NCBI RefSeq assembly: GCF_030063135.1
Contig: NZ_JASISO010000010.1
Location: 114,406-178,405 of the forward strand
DNA: 64,000 nt
Origin: Streptomyces sp. G-G2
GTDB lineage: Bacteria > Actinomycetota > Actinomycetes > Streptomycetales > Streptomycetaceae
Reading direction: 5' to 3'
In this document: in pieces, positions 21,158 through 31,949 of the stretch
Layout of the letters: each line of letters opens with the position of its first letter
Position numbering within the stretch: position 1 is the first letter of the stretch
Notes under the pieces: model-generated
What the model saw: the letters and a program-made list of their open reading frames with translations, nothing else
Database searches by the model: none
Told to the model about the DNA's origin: nothing
Made by a program: the position numbers and the translations under genes

Positions 21158-21751
21158 TCACGCCCCGATCCGGTAGAGCGAGTGGGTCCAGGAGAAGGTG
21201 CTGTTGTCGACGTACCAGTCGTGGGAGGCCCAGTTGTAGCGGTCGCTGGAGGGCCAGGGGTCGCCCCAGTAGACCCAGTTGCTGGCCGTGTCGTAGCCGT
21301 AGATGACGTGCATGTGGCCGCCGCCGTTGGCCCACTGGATGCGGGTCTCGACGGGCCGGTTGGCGTTGATCTCGCTCTGCACGGTGGTGTAGCGCAGCCA
21401 GCCGGTGACGTAGGAACCGGAGCTGATGCCCGCCCAGTTCAGGGCGGTCTGGACGTTGTCGAGGCTGGCCTGACTGTTGGGGCAGTCGTAGCCCTGCTGG
21501 CGGTTGAAGGCGGCGTTGCAGAACTGGTTCTGGCTGTAGTTGCGGCCGAACCAGGTGGCGATGGTGTTGCCGCTGGCGGCCCAGCACCAGTTGGTTTTCT
21601 GCTGCGCCTGCATGGTGATGTTCAGGCGCTTGGCGGCGAGTGTCGCGCCGTCCGCCCCGGCATCGGCGGCGGCCGCCGTGCCGGTGGGCAGCGCGAACAG
21701 GAGAGCGGTGAGGAAGGCGGCCAGGGAAAGCCGCCGGTTTCGGTTGCGCAT
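21158..21751 (-). CDS. Secreted papain-like cysteine protease (C39/C70-like)
   Basis: 197 residues. The signal peptide ends near TAAAA (residue 29). A catalytic triad can be proposed: Cys56 in TNWCWAAS, His148 in GGGHMHVIYGYD, and Asp164 in YWGDPWP. This matches the papain-like AvrRpt2/C70 or C39-like pattern. Cys78 and Cys90 may form a disulfide. The ATG at 21751 has GGGAGGAA about 6 bp upstream. First gene of a two-gene unit with the anchored protein downstream. Confidence 0.85.
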   Translation of the reverse strand: MRNRNRRLSLAAFLTALLFALPTGTAAAADAGADGATLAAKRLNITMQAQQKTNWCWAASGNTIATWFGRNYSQNQFCNAAFNRQQGYDCPNSQASLDNVQTALNWAGISSGSYVTGWLRYTTVQSEINANRPVETRIQWANGGGHMHVIYGYDTASNWVYWGDPWPSSDRYNWASHDWYVDNSTFSWTHSLYRIGA

Positions 21752-21866
21752 CGCGTTCCTCCCGAGGTGGGGAGTGGGGGTGGAGGAGCGCGTCCGGACG
21801 CTGTGGAGGAGCATCGGGGAGTTGTCGCGAGCAGGTCAACACGCTTCAATTCGCGGTGACATCGCC

Positions 21867-21967
21867 ATGTGAATGGGGAAGCCGTGATGTGAACGGCGCC
21901 CACCCCGTCACCTGGGCCCCGGACGCCACCGGTGCGGTCTCCCGCCCCACGGCGCGTGAACGTTCAC
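21867..21967. promoter_or_regulatory. GTGAAC-type repeats upstream of the HTH-like gene
   Basis: Two direct copies ATGTGAATGG (21867-21876) and ATGTGAACGG (21887-21896) lie exactly 20 bp apart. A perfect palindrome GTGAACGTTCAC (21956-21967) overlaps the ribosome-site region of the next gene. The shared GTGAA half-site suggests one regulator binding all three. Confidence 0.5.
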
Positions 21968-21979
21968 AAAGGAGTCGCC

Positions 21980-22996
21980 ATGCTGCCGACCGCGGAGAGC
22001 GGCCGGGCCGGGGACCCCACCGGAGCCGGCGCCGGAGCCGAGGACGCGCCCGGGGTGGCGACCGGGCCCGGCGAGGGGGCGGAGGAGCTGCCGCGGCTGC
22101 TGCGGACGGGCCCCTTCCACCTCGCCCTGCGCGCCGCGCTCGCCGCCCGCGGCCTGCCCCTGCACCGGGTCCAGCACCGCCTCGCCGCCCGCGGCATCAA
22201 GGTCGGCGTGACGAGCCTGAGCTACTGGCAGCAGGGCGCCCGGCGGCCCCGGCGCGCCGAATCCCTGCGGGCCGTACGGGCTTTGGAGCAGATCCTGGAA
22301 CTGCCCGCCGGGACCCTCGTACGGCTGCTGAGCGCGCCCGCGGGCACGGGCACCGACACCCCCCGCCCGGCGGCCCGGCCCTACCGGGCGCTGATCGGCG
22401 TCGGGACGGCCGTCGAGGAGGTACTGGCGGACATGGAGCTCCCTGCGGACGGCGGCCTGCACACCGTCGGCCACCACGAGCGGGTCCGGATCGGAGCCCG
22501 CCGCGAACTGCTCGGCCGCGATTCGCAGCACGTCGTACGGGCCCACCGCGACGGCATCGACCGCTACCTCGCCATCCACCACGGCGACCCCGGCTGCGAT
22601 CCGGCCGGGGTGAGGGTGCTGGCCCACGAGAACTGCCGGACCGGGCGGATCCGGCGGCATCCGGAGGCGGGCGTGGTGGTGGCCGAGCTGCTCTTCGACG
22701 CGCGGCTGCGCCGGGGGGACACCTACGTCTTCGGCTACGGCTTCGAGGACGGCACCGGCGGCCGCAGCAGCGAGTACATCCGGGGCTTCGGCTACGCGGG
22801 CGGCCAGTACGTGCTCCAGGTCCGCTTCGACGCGGGCGCCCTGCCCGTGAGCTGCCGGCGCTTCCGGCAGCTGGGGCCGACGGCCCCGCGCAGCGAGCTG
22901 TCCCAGCTGACGCCGAGCGGCGGGCACCGCGCGGTCCACCTGGTGGAACAGGGGGTCCGGCGCGGCATCCTCGGCATCGGCTGGGAGTGGGAATGA
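21980..22996 (+). CDS. Putative HTH (XRE-like) DNA-binding protein
   Basis: 338 residues; the ATG at 21980 has AAAGGAG about 6 bp upstream. After a disordered Gly/Ala/Pro N-terminus, residues about 45-115 (ALRAALAARGLPLHRVQHRL, then SYWQQGARRPRRAESL) look like a lambda-repressor-type helix-turn-helix. The C-terminal 200 residues (YVFGYGFEDGTGGRSSEYIRG and others) are rich in beta strands and match no family I can name. GTGAAC-type repeats lie just upstream. The function is unknown beyond likely DNA binding. Confidence 0.7.
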   Translation: MLPTAESGRAGDPTGAGAGAEDAPGVATGPGEGAEELPRLLRTGPFHLALRAALAARGLPLHRVQHRLAARGIKVGVTSLSYWQQGARRPRRAESLRAVRALEQILELPAGTLVRLLSAPAGTGTDTPRPAARPYRALIGVGTAVEEVLADMELPADGGLHTVGHHERVRIGARRELLGRDSQHVVRAHRDGIDRYLAIHHGDPGCDPAGVRVLAHENCRTGRIRRHPEAGVVVAELLFDARLRRGDTYVFGYGFEDGTGGRSSEYIRGFGYAGGQYVLQVRFDAGALPVSCRRFRQLGPTAPRSELSQLTPSGGHRAVHLVEQGVRRGILGIGWEWE

Positions 22997-23006
22997 GCGC
23001 GGCCGC

Positions 23007-23033
23007 GCGCCGCGGGGCCCCGGGGCGCGGCGC
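23007..23033. terminator. Hairpin between convergent HTH-like and Rieske genes
   Basis: Eight-bp stem GCGCCGCG (23007-23014) with CGCGGCGC (23026-23033). A partial direct repeat (GGGGACT followed by C/G-rich bases) continues to about 23082. Confidence 0.5.
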
Positions 23034-23088
23034 ACCCAGGGGACTGCTCCGTGGAGCGCGGCGCGCCCCGGGGGACTCCTGCGCGGGC

Positions 23089-23523
23089 TCAGCCCGCGAT
23101 GAGCTTGCCGCCCTCGGCGCGGACCGGGACGGACGGCAGCGGGTCGGTCGCGGGGCCCTGCACCACCTTGCCGGTGGCCGCCTCGAACCGGCTTCCGTGG
23201 CACGGGCAGTTGCCGTGCCCCGCGACGATCTTGTCCAGGACGCAGCCCGCGTGGGTGCACTGGGCGCTGAACGCCGTGTACTGGCCCTCGGCCGGGCAGT
23301 GGACGATGAGCTTCTCGTTCCGGTACAGCTTGGAGCCGCCCACCGGAACCTCGGCCGCCGCACCCAGGTTCACGGGTGCGGCGGGGGTCGCGGAGGTGCT
23401 CCCCCCGCTGCTGGTGCCCGGCGAGCAGGCCGCGAGGGTCGCCGCGGCCCCGGCGGCGCCGGCGAGCGCGGCGGCGCCCTTGAGCACGGTTCGGCGGGCG
23501 GCGGCTGACTGCGGCGCGGACAT
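23089..23523 (-). CDS. Rieske [2Fe-2S] lipoprotein
   Basis: 144 residues from the ATG at 23523, which has AGGAGA 7 bp upstream. The N-terminus combines RR, a hydrophobic stretch and a lipobox (LAAC near residue 32), so it is a membrane-anchored lipoprotein, possibly Tat-exported. Cluster-binding motifs are intact: CTHAGC and CPCHGS. The length equals a lone Rieske domain with no catalytic partner. It probably passes electrons to an unknown extracytoplasmic oxidoreductase. Confidence 0.92.
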   Translation of the reverse strand: MSAPQSAAARRTVLKGAAALAGAAGAAATLAACSPGTSSGGSTSATPAAPVNLGAAAEVPVGGSKLYRNEKLIVHCPAEGQYTAFSAQCTHAGCVLDKIVAGHGNCPCHGSRFEAATGKVVQGPATDPLPSVPVRAEGGKLIAG

Positions 23524-23635
23524 GGGGCTCTCCTGGTGCGGGACGGTACGAACGGGGGCGGGCGGTACGGCCCGGGCGCCCGGGGCGCGCGGCCCACCCG
23601 ACGATACCGCCGCCGGATGGGGTACCTTCCCCCGC

Positions 23636-24514
23636 GTGATCGTCGTCGGTGGAGAAGCCCTGATCGACCTGGTGCCCGCGGCAGGGCCGCCGGGCGCGCT
23701 GGTGCCCCGGCCGGGCGGGGGACCGTACAACACCGCGCTGGCCCTGGGCAGGCTGGGCGCCGAGGTCGCCTTCTGCTCGCGGGTGTCGGCCGACGGGTTC
23801 GGCGAGAGCCTGCTCGCGGGGCTGCGGGCGGCCGGGGTGGACCTGTCGCTGGTCCAGCGCGGGCCGGAGCCGACGACCCTGGCCGTGCCCTCGCTGGCCC
23901 CGGACGGCTCCGCGGCGTACGGCTTCTACGTCGAGGGCACCGCTGACCGGCTGTTCACCCTGCCCGGTGCGTTGCCGAGCGGGGCGCGCGCGCTGGCGCT
24001 GGGCACCTGTTCGCTGGTCCTGGAGCCGGGGGCGAGCGCGTACGAGGCCCTGCTGCGGCGGGAGTCGGCGCGCGGGCTGCTGACCCTGCTCGACCCCAAC
24101 ATCCGCCCGGCGCTGATCGCGGATCCGGCGGCGTACCGGGCCCGGTTCCTGGGCTGGCTGCCGTCCGTCGGCGTCCTCAAGCTGTCCGAGGAGGACGCGG
24201 CCTGGCTCGGCGGGCGGGTCGAGGACTGGCTCGCGGCGGGCCCGTCGGCGGTGGTGCTCACCCGGGGCGCGGCGGGGCTGACCGTGTGGACCCGGGACGG
24301 CGAGCGCTGCTCGGTCACCGCCCGCCGGGTCACCGTGGCCGACACGATCGGCGCGGGCGACACCGTCAACGCGGCCCTGCTGCACCGCCTTTCGGGGGCG
24401 GCGGGCGCGCCGGTGGACTGGCCGGAGGTCCTGGCCTACGCCGCCCACGCGGCCGCGCTGACCTGCACCCGGGCGGGCGCGGAGCCGCCGTACGCCGCGC
24501 AGCTCAGCGGATAG
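23636..24514 (+). CDS. PfkB-family carbohydrate kinase (fructokinase-like)
   Basis: 292 residues. Ribokinase-fold signatures: VVGGEALIDLVP at the start, GGGPYNTALALGRLG near residue 30, and the anion-hole/catalytic motif DTIGAGDTVNAAL near residue 245. The substrate is probably a free hexose but cannot be fixed from sequence. The GTG at 23636 lies 7 bp after TACCTT, which fits a leaderless message. Its 3' end overlaps the convergent tetR gene by 11 bp. Confidence 0.88.
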   Translation: MIVVGGEALIDLVPAAGPPGALVPRPGGGPYNTALALGRLGAEVAFCSRVSADGFGESLLAGLRAAGVDLSLVQRGPEPTTLAVPSLAPDGSAAYGFYVEGTADRLFTLPGALPSGARALALGTCSLVLEPGASAYEALLRRESARGLLTLLDPNIRPALIADPAAYRARFLGWLPSVGVLKLSEEDAAWLGGRVEDWLAAGPSAVVLTRGAAGLTVWTRDGERCSVTARRVTVADTIGAGDTVNAALLHRLSGAAGAPVDWPEVLAYAAHAAALTCTRAGAEPPYAAQLSG

Positions 24515-25118
24515 CCGCCCACACGGTCCGCGCGACGGCCGGGGCGAACTCCGCGACCGGCTGGACCGCGTCGGGCCCGGAGAAGTGCAGGAAGAACGCC
24601 CTCTGGAAGCAGGCGCCGAGCAGGAGCGCGGCAGCCGCGACCGGGTCGGCGTCGGCGCGGATCCTCCCCTGTTCGCGGTCTTGGCTCAGGGATGCGACGA
24701 GCGCGTCGAGGACCACGTGCGGCCCCTTGCCGATCTCCTTGAGGCCCGCGCGGTGGCGGCTGAGCAGGGCCGGTTCGGCGAAGAGGGAGCCCGCTATGGG
24801 CATGGTGTCGGCGTAGAACCGCGCCGCGTGCCCGGCGATCGCGGCCAGCCGGTCCTCGACGGGCAGCTCCCCCGGGTCCGCCGTCAGCGCGGTCATCAGC
24901 GCGGCGGCGTTGGGCGTGCGCTCCAGCAGTACCCGGACGAACAGCTCCTCCTTGTTCGCGAAGTGCTTGTACAGCGCGGCCTCCGAGCAACCCGCCTCGC
25001 GTGCGATGGCCTTGGTGGTGGCGTTGGCGAGCCCGGTGGTGCGCATCAGCGTCTCGGCGGCGTCCAGCAGGCGCTGCGGGGTGGGGCGGGCCGGATCGCT
25101 TGACTTCGGGGTGAGCAT
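24504..25118 (-). CDS. TetR-family transcriptional regulator
   Basis: 204 residues. The N-terminal helix-turn-helix reads RLLDAAETLMRTTGLANATT then AREAGCSEAALYKHFANKEE, the classic TetR pattern; the C-terminal ligand domain is not assignable. It is divergent from an NAD(P)-binding oxidoreductase gene, and the gap between them is an 18+12+18 bp inverted repeat, a likely shared operator. TAGGGT sits six bases before the ATG, so the message is probably leaderless and its -10 lies inside the operator. Confidence 0.92.
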   Translation of the reverse strand: MLTPKSSDPARPTPQRLLDAAETLMRTTGLANATTKAIAREAGCSEAALYKHFANKEELFVRVLLERTPNAAALMTALTADPGELPVEDRLAAIAGHAARFYADTMPIAGSLFAEPALLSRHRAGLKEIGKGPHVVLDALVASLSQDREQGRIRADADPVAAAALLLGACFQRAFFLHFSGPDAVQPVAEFAPAVARTVWAAIR

Positions 25119-25158
25119 TCACTCACCCTAACGGAAGGAGGGGTGAGTGAATGCTCAC
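25111..25158. promoter_or_regulatory. Large palindromic operator between tetR and the NAD(P)-binding oxidoreductase gene
   Basis: Arms 25111-25128 and 25141-25158 are perfect inverted repeats of 18 bp around a 12-bp spacer. Each arm contains a smaller palindrome GTGAG-N6-CTCAC. This gives two TetR-sized sites placed back to back; one covers the tetR start codon and -10, the other lies before the ribosome site of the divergent gene. Confidence 0.8.
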
Positions 25159-25181
25159 CCACCCACCCGGAGGAGACGGCC

Positions 25182-25850
25182 ATGGAGAGCACGCACACGA
25201 TGAAGATCACGGTGTTCGGCGCCACGGGAGGCGTGGGGCGCGAGGTGGTACGGCAGGCACTCGACGCGGGACACGAGGTCACCGCCGTGGTCCGCGACCC
25301 GGCCCGGCTGACCGTGCCCCCGCACGAGCGGCTCCAGGTCGCCACGGTGGCCGACCTCACCGACGAGGAAGCGCTGATCCCGCTGCTGAGCGGGCGGGAC
25401 GCGGTGGTCTCCGCGCTGGGCCCGAGCAGCAACAAGCAGGCCCGGCTGACCCCCGTGGCCGGGCCCGCGCTCAGCGCCATCGTCTCGGCCATGGACCGGG
25501 CGGGGGTGCGGCGGCTGTCGGCGGTGAGCGCGGCCCCGCTGGGCCCGGCCCACGAGAGCGAGGGCGTCCTGACCCGGGCGGTGTTCCTGCCGCTGCTGCG
25601 GCGGGCGCTGCGGGACGTGTACGCCGACCTGGCGGCGATGGAGGCGGCGATCGGGGCCAGCGGTACGCACTGGACGGTGGTCCGGCCGCCGCGCCTGCTG
25701 AACAAGCCGGCGACCGGAACGTACCGGCGGGCCCTGGACGCGAATCTCCCGGGCGGCCGGAGCATCGCCCGCGCGGACGTCGCGGACGCCCTCCTGACGA
25801 CCCTGACCGACCCCGCCACCGCGGGCCACACCCTGGGCATCGCAGCCTGA
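25182..25850 (+). CDS. NAD(P)-binding oxidoreductase (atypical SDR, NmrA-like)
   Basis: 222 residues from the ATG at 25182, chosen because GGAGGAG lies 6 bp upstream. The upstream GTG at 25143 would place the operator inside the coding region. The Rossmann motif VFGATGGVGREVVRQALDAG is near residue 10. The body (SALGPSSNKQARLTPVAGPA, HWTVVRPPRLLNKP) fits the NAD(P)H-binding NmrA/HSCARG-like group. Probably repressed by the divergent TetR protein; the substrate is unknown. Confidence 0.88.
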   Translation: MESTHTMKITVFGATGGVGREVVRQALDAGHEVTAVVRDPARLTVPPHERLQVATVADLTDEEALIPLLSGRDAVVSALGPSSNKQARLTPVAGPALSAIVSAMDRAGVRRLSAVSAAPLGPAHESEGVLTRAVFLPLLRRALRDVYADLAAMEAAIGASGTHWTVVRPPRLLNKPATGTYRRALDANLPGGRSIARADVADALLTTLTDPATAGHTLGIAA

Positions 25851-25901
25851 CCCCGCCCCGGACCCGCTCCAGCCCCGCCGGGCCGAAGCGGGCCGAAGCG
25901 G

Positions 25902-28904
<3,003 letters not shown>

Positions 28905-29041
28905 GCCGGTCCGCACCTTTCTTGAGAGAGCGGGGGACGGGCCCCCGTCCCAGGGTATGGGGGGCGCCGCTCGGGTGGTGGGTGTCTGGTTTCCACGAGC
29001 GTATAGCACGCGCATTCGAATTACGGCACTCCGAAGAGTGC

Positions 29042-29070
29042 TTCACCCGATCGTGTGGCGGCGCTAGGGT
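29042..29070 (+). promoter_or_regulatory. Promoter of leaderless gene at 29078
   Basis: TTCACC (29042-29047), a 17-bp spacer and TAGGGT (29065-29070). The ATG is seven bases further, at the expected transcription start. Confidence 0.6.
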
Positions 29071-29077
29071 CGGGCCC

Positions 29078-29767
29078 ATGATCGATCATGTGCACGACCT
29101 GCGATCCGTACGCGACGCCACGGACCGGCTACTGACCGCGGCCGCGAAACTGGACAACGCCGCCGTGGCCGAGGCGTCACGCCTGCCCGGCTGGTCCCGG
29201 GGTCACGTCCTCGCCCACCTCGCCCGTAACGCCGAGGCCCTCGTGAACGTGTTCGAGGGCCGCCCGATGTACGAGAGCGCCACGGCCCGTGACGCCGACA
29301 TCGAGCGCGACGCCGGCCGGGACCTGGTCCAACAGCTGGAGGACGTACGGAATTCCGCCGACGCCTTCCAGGCCGTCGCCGGAGCCCCCCAGGACTGGTC
29401 CCGCACCGTCGAACTCCGCAACGGGGTCACCGACGGCGCCTCCCGGGTGCCCTTCCGCCGCCTCGTGGAGATCGAGCTGCACCACGTCGACCTCGGGATC
29501 GGCTACGAGCTGGCGGACCTCCCGGACGAGTTCACCGCCCGGGAGATCGAGTTCCTGGCCGACCGCTGGTCCGGGCACCCCGAGGTGCCGCCGGTGACGC
29601 TGGCCTCCGACGACGGCCGCACCTGGCACACCGGCTCCGCCGACGGCTCCCCCGTCACCCTGACGGGCACCCCGGCCCAGCTGCTGGCCTGGCTGGCGGG
29701 CCGCGGCGACAAGGGCGACGCCCTCACCACGGCGGGCGGTCCCCTCCCCCTCCTCCCCCCGCTCTAG
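29078..29767 (+). CDS. Maleylpyruvate isomerase-family mycothiol-dependent enzyme
   Basis: 229 residues. DinB-like four-helix metalloenzyme of the mycothiol-dependent maleylpyruvate isomerase group. Seen: LPGWSRGHVLAHLARNAEAL near residue 35 (metal-binding His) and RLVEIELHHVDLGIGY near residue 135. The in-frame sequence upstream is excluded because a good promoter ends seven bases before this ATG. It is followed after nine bases by the MBL-fold gene. The true substrate is unknown; many such proteins act in thiol-linked detoxification. Confidence 0.88.
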   Translation: MIDHVHDLRSVRDATDRLLTAAAKLDNAAVAEASRLPGWSRGHVLAHLARNAEALVNVFEGRPMYESATARDADIERDAGRDLVQQLEDVRNSADAFQAVAGAPQDWSRTVELRNGVTDGASRVPFRRLVEIELHHVDLGIGYELADLPDEFTAREIEFLADRWSGHPEVPPVTLASDDGRTWHTGSADGSPVTLTGTPAQLLAWLAGRGDKGDALTTAGGPLPLLPPL

Positions 29768-29776
29768 GATCAGGGC

Positions 29777-30433
29777 ATGACGTACAGCGGAGCGGTGAAG
29801 GTCGGTGGTCCGGCCGAGGTGCACGAACTCGCGGACCTGATGATTTCCAAGGTCGCCGTGGGCGGCATGAACAACAACGCCTACCTGCTGCGCTGCCGGG
29901 CGACCGGCGAGCAGCTGCTGATCGACGCGGCCGCCGAGGCCGGGACCCTACTGAGCCTGATCGGGGACGACGGCATCACGTCCGTCGTCACCACCCACCA
30001 GCACGGCGACCACTGGGGCGCCCTGCGGGAGGTGGTCGACGCGACCGGGGCCCGCACCTACGCGGGCCGGTACGACGCCGAGGGCATCCCGGTGCCGACC
30101 GACGTCGCGGTCGAGGACGGCGACACGATCACCTTCGGGCGGATCTCGCTGACCGCCCGGCACCTGACCGGTCACACCCCGGGCTCGATCGCCCTGGTCT
30201 ACGACGACCCGCACGGGCACCCGCACGTCTTCACCGGGGACTGCCTCTTCCCCGGCGGCGTCGGCAACACCTGGGGCGACCCGAAGGCGTTCGTCCAGCT
30301 GATCGACGACGTCCAGGAGAAGCTGTTCGGGCGGCTCCCGGACGAGACCTGGGTCTACCCGGGCCACGGCAACGACACCACGATCGGCGCCGAGCGCCCG
30401 CACATCGCGCAGTGGCGCGAGCGCGGCTGGTAG
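29777..30433 (+). CDS. MBL-fold metallohydrolase
   Basis: 218 residues. The metallo-beta-lactamase fold is marked by THQHGDHWG near residue 75 (canonical HxHxDH), LTGHTPGS, FTGDCLFPGG and YPGHGNDT, giving a full di-metal site of the glyoxalase II type. Placed nine bases after a mycothiol-type enzyme, it may hydrolyse a thiol adduct; this is inference. TAGGAT overlaps the stop of the previous gene six bases before this ATG, so a separate leaderless transcript is possible. Confidence 0.9.
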   Translation: MTYSGAVKVGGPAEVHELADLMISKVAVGGMNNNAYLLRCRATGEQLLIDAAAEAGTLLSLIGDDGITSVVTTHQHGDHWGALREVVDATGARTYAGRYDAEGIPVPTDVAVEDGDTITFGRISLTARHLTGHTPGSIALVYDDPHGHPHVFTGDCLFPGGVGNTWGDPKAFVQLIDDVQEKLFGRLPDETWVYPGHGNDTTIGAERPHIAQWRERGW

Positions 30434-30448
30434 GACGCCCCAGACGGT

Positions 30449-30490
30449 GACGCGGCCCGCTCCTCCCCACCGGGAGGGGTGGGCCGCGTC
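30449..30490 (+). terminator. Terminator after the MBL gene
   Basis: Ten-bp outer stem (30449-30458 with 30481-30490) and a 6-bp inner stem CCTCCC/GGGAGG (30462-30467 with 30472-30477). Confidence 0.75.
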
Positions 30491-30492
30491 CA

Positions 30493-30540
30493 CGCCGGGC
30501 CGCGGCGACACCGGGCCGCGCCAGCACCGGGCCGTGTCAA
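30493..30540. repeat. Three tandem 16-bp repeats upstream of the MHS transporter
   Basis: Units 30493-30508, 30509-30524 and 30525-30540 share CACCGGGCCG. A further 7-bp hairpin (30592-30598 with 30602-30608) lies just before the start codon at 30624. Confidence 0.7.
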
Positions 30541-30623
30541 CACGAGCGGCGCCCCGCACTCGTTCCGGTGGAGGACGCCCGGACCGGCCCTCCCTCCCGG
30601 CGGGAGGGGGTACTAGCTGCACC

Positions 30624-31940
30624 ATGCACCAAGATCGCTCCCCCTCGATGCTGCGCCTCGCCCTGGCCTCGCTCATCGGCACCGCCATCGAGTTCTACGA
30701 CTTCTTCGTCTACGGAACCGCCGCAGCCCTGGTCCTCGGCCCCCTCTTCTTCCCCACTTTCTCCGCCCTCGCCGCAACCCTCGCCGCCTTCGGCACCTTC
30801 GGCATCGGCTTCCTCGCCCGCCCGCTGGGCTCGGTGCTCTTCGGCCACATCGGCGACCGCTACGGGCGGCGTCCGGTCCTGCTGGGGTCCCTGCTGCTCA
30901 CCGGGGTGGCGACGGTGGCGGTGGGCTGCGTACCGGCGTACTCCTCGATCGGTGCCGGCGCCCCGCTCCTGCTCCTGCTGCTCCGCTTCCTCCAGGGTCT
31001 CGGACTCGGCGGCGAGTGGGGCGGCGCGGTACTGCTGACCGCCGAGCACGCGCCGGAGCACCGGCGCGGCCTGTGGGCGAGCTTTCCGCAGATGGGCCCG
31101 GCCGTTGGATTCCTGCTGGCCAACGGGCTGATGCTGGGCCTGTCCGCCACCCTCACCGGCGGCCAGTTCACGTCCTGGGGCTGGCGGGTGCCGTTCTGGT
31201 GCGCCGGGCTGCTCGCACTGTCGGGCCTGTGGCTGCGCCGATCGGTCGAGGAGACCCCGGAGTTCCGCGCGCTGGCCACGGCCGGCCGGCGGGCGAGCGC
31301 TCCGGTGATCGAGGTCGTACGGGACCACTGGCGCCTGCTCCTGCTCACCGGCGGGGCCCTGGCCGTCGGCTACGCCGTCTTCTACGCGGTGACCACCTGG
31401 TCCCTGGCCTACGCGACCGAGCACCTGGCGGTCGACCGGACCGTGATGCTCACCTGCGTCATGGTGGCCGTCGCCGTCAAGGGCGCGCTCACCCCACTGG
31501 TGGCGGTGCTGGGCGACCGGTACGGACGGCGCCCGCTCTGCCTGGCCGGGAGCGCGGCCTGCGCGCTGTGGATGTTCCCGCTGGTGGCGCTGTTGCGGAC
31601 GGCCGATCCGCTGCTGATGACCCTGGGCTGCCTGGGCGCGCTGCTGGGGATGGTGACGATGCTCGGGGTGGTGGGCGCGTACCTGCCGGAGCTGTATCCG
31701 CCGCGGATCCGGTGCACGGGGGCGGCCGTCGGCTACAACCTGGGCGGGGTGCTGGGCGGGGCGCTGACCCCCGTGGTGGCGACGGCGCTGGCCGACGGTT
31801 CCGGACCGCCGTGGGGTGTGGGCGCGTACCTGACCGGGATCGCGCTGCTCAGCCTGGGCTGCTTCGCCCTGCTGCCGGAGACCAATCCGGCGGTCGTACG
31901 CAGGGCGGCGGGGGCGGCCGAAGCGGCCGCCCCCGCCTGA
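30624..31940 (+). CDS. MFS transporter, metabolite:H+ symporter (MHS) type
   Basis: 438 residues, 12 predicted membrane segments. The family start IGTAIEFYDFFVYGTAAALV and the loops GHIGDRYGRRPVLL and GDRYGRRPLCL place it with sugar or organic-acid/osmolyte proton symporters such as ProP, ShiA and KgtP; the substrate cannot be assigned. The ATG at 30624 is the first in-frame Met after a leader containing 16-bp repeats and a hairpin. The end of the coding region forms a perfect hairpin shared with the convergent terC message. Confidence 0.9.
   Translation: MHQDRSPSMLRLALASLIGTAIEFYDFFVYGTAAALVLGPLFFPTFSALAATLAAFGTFGIGFLARPLGSVLFGHIGDRYGRRPVLLGSLLLTGVATVAVGCVPAYSSIGAGAPLLLLLLRFLQGLGLGGEWGGAVLLTAEHAPEHRRGLWASFPQMGPAVGFLLANGLMLGLSATLTGGQFTSWGWRVPFWCAGLLALSGLWLRRSVEETPEFRALATAGRRASAPVIEVVRDHWRLLLLTGGALAVGYAVFYAVTTWSLAYATEHLAVDRTVMLTCVMVAVAVKGALTPLVAVLGDRYGRRPLCLAGSAACALWMFPLVALLRTADPLLMTLGCLGALLGMVTMLGVVGAYLPELYPPRIRCTGAAVGYNLGGVLGGALTPVVATALADGSGPPWGVGAYLTGIALLSLGCFALLPETNPAVVRRAAGAAEAAAPA
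31907..31937. terminator. Bidirectional hairpin inside the end of the MHS gene
   Basis: Fourteen-bp perfect stem (31907-31920 with 31924-31937) with loop AAG. It encodes the last residues AGAAEAAAPA of the transporter and lies just past the convergent terC stop. Confidence 0.7.
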
Positions 31941-31949
31941 GCGCGGCCG

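Noticed and set aside
25143..25181. Upstream GTG start for the NAD(P)-binding oxidoreductase
   Set aside because: It would lie inside the operator and lacks a ribosome site, whereas the ATG at 25182 has GGAGGAG at 6 bp.
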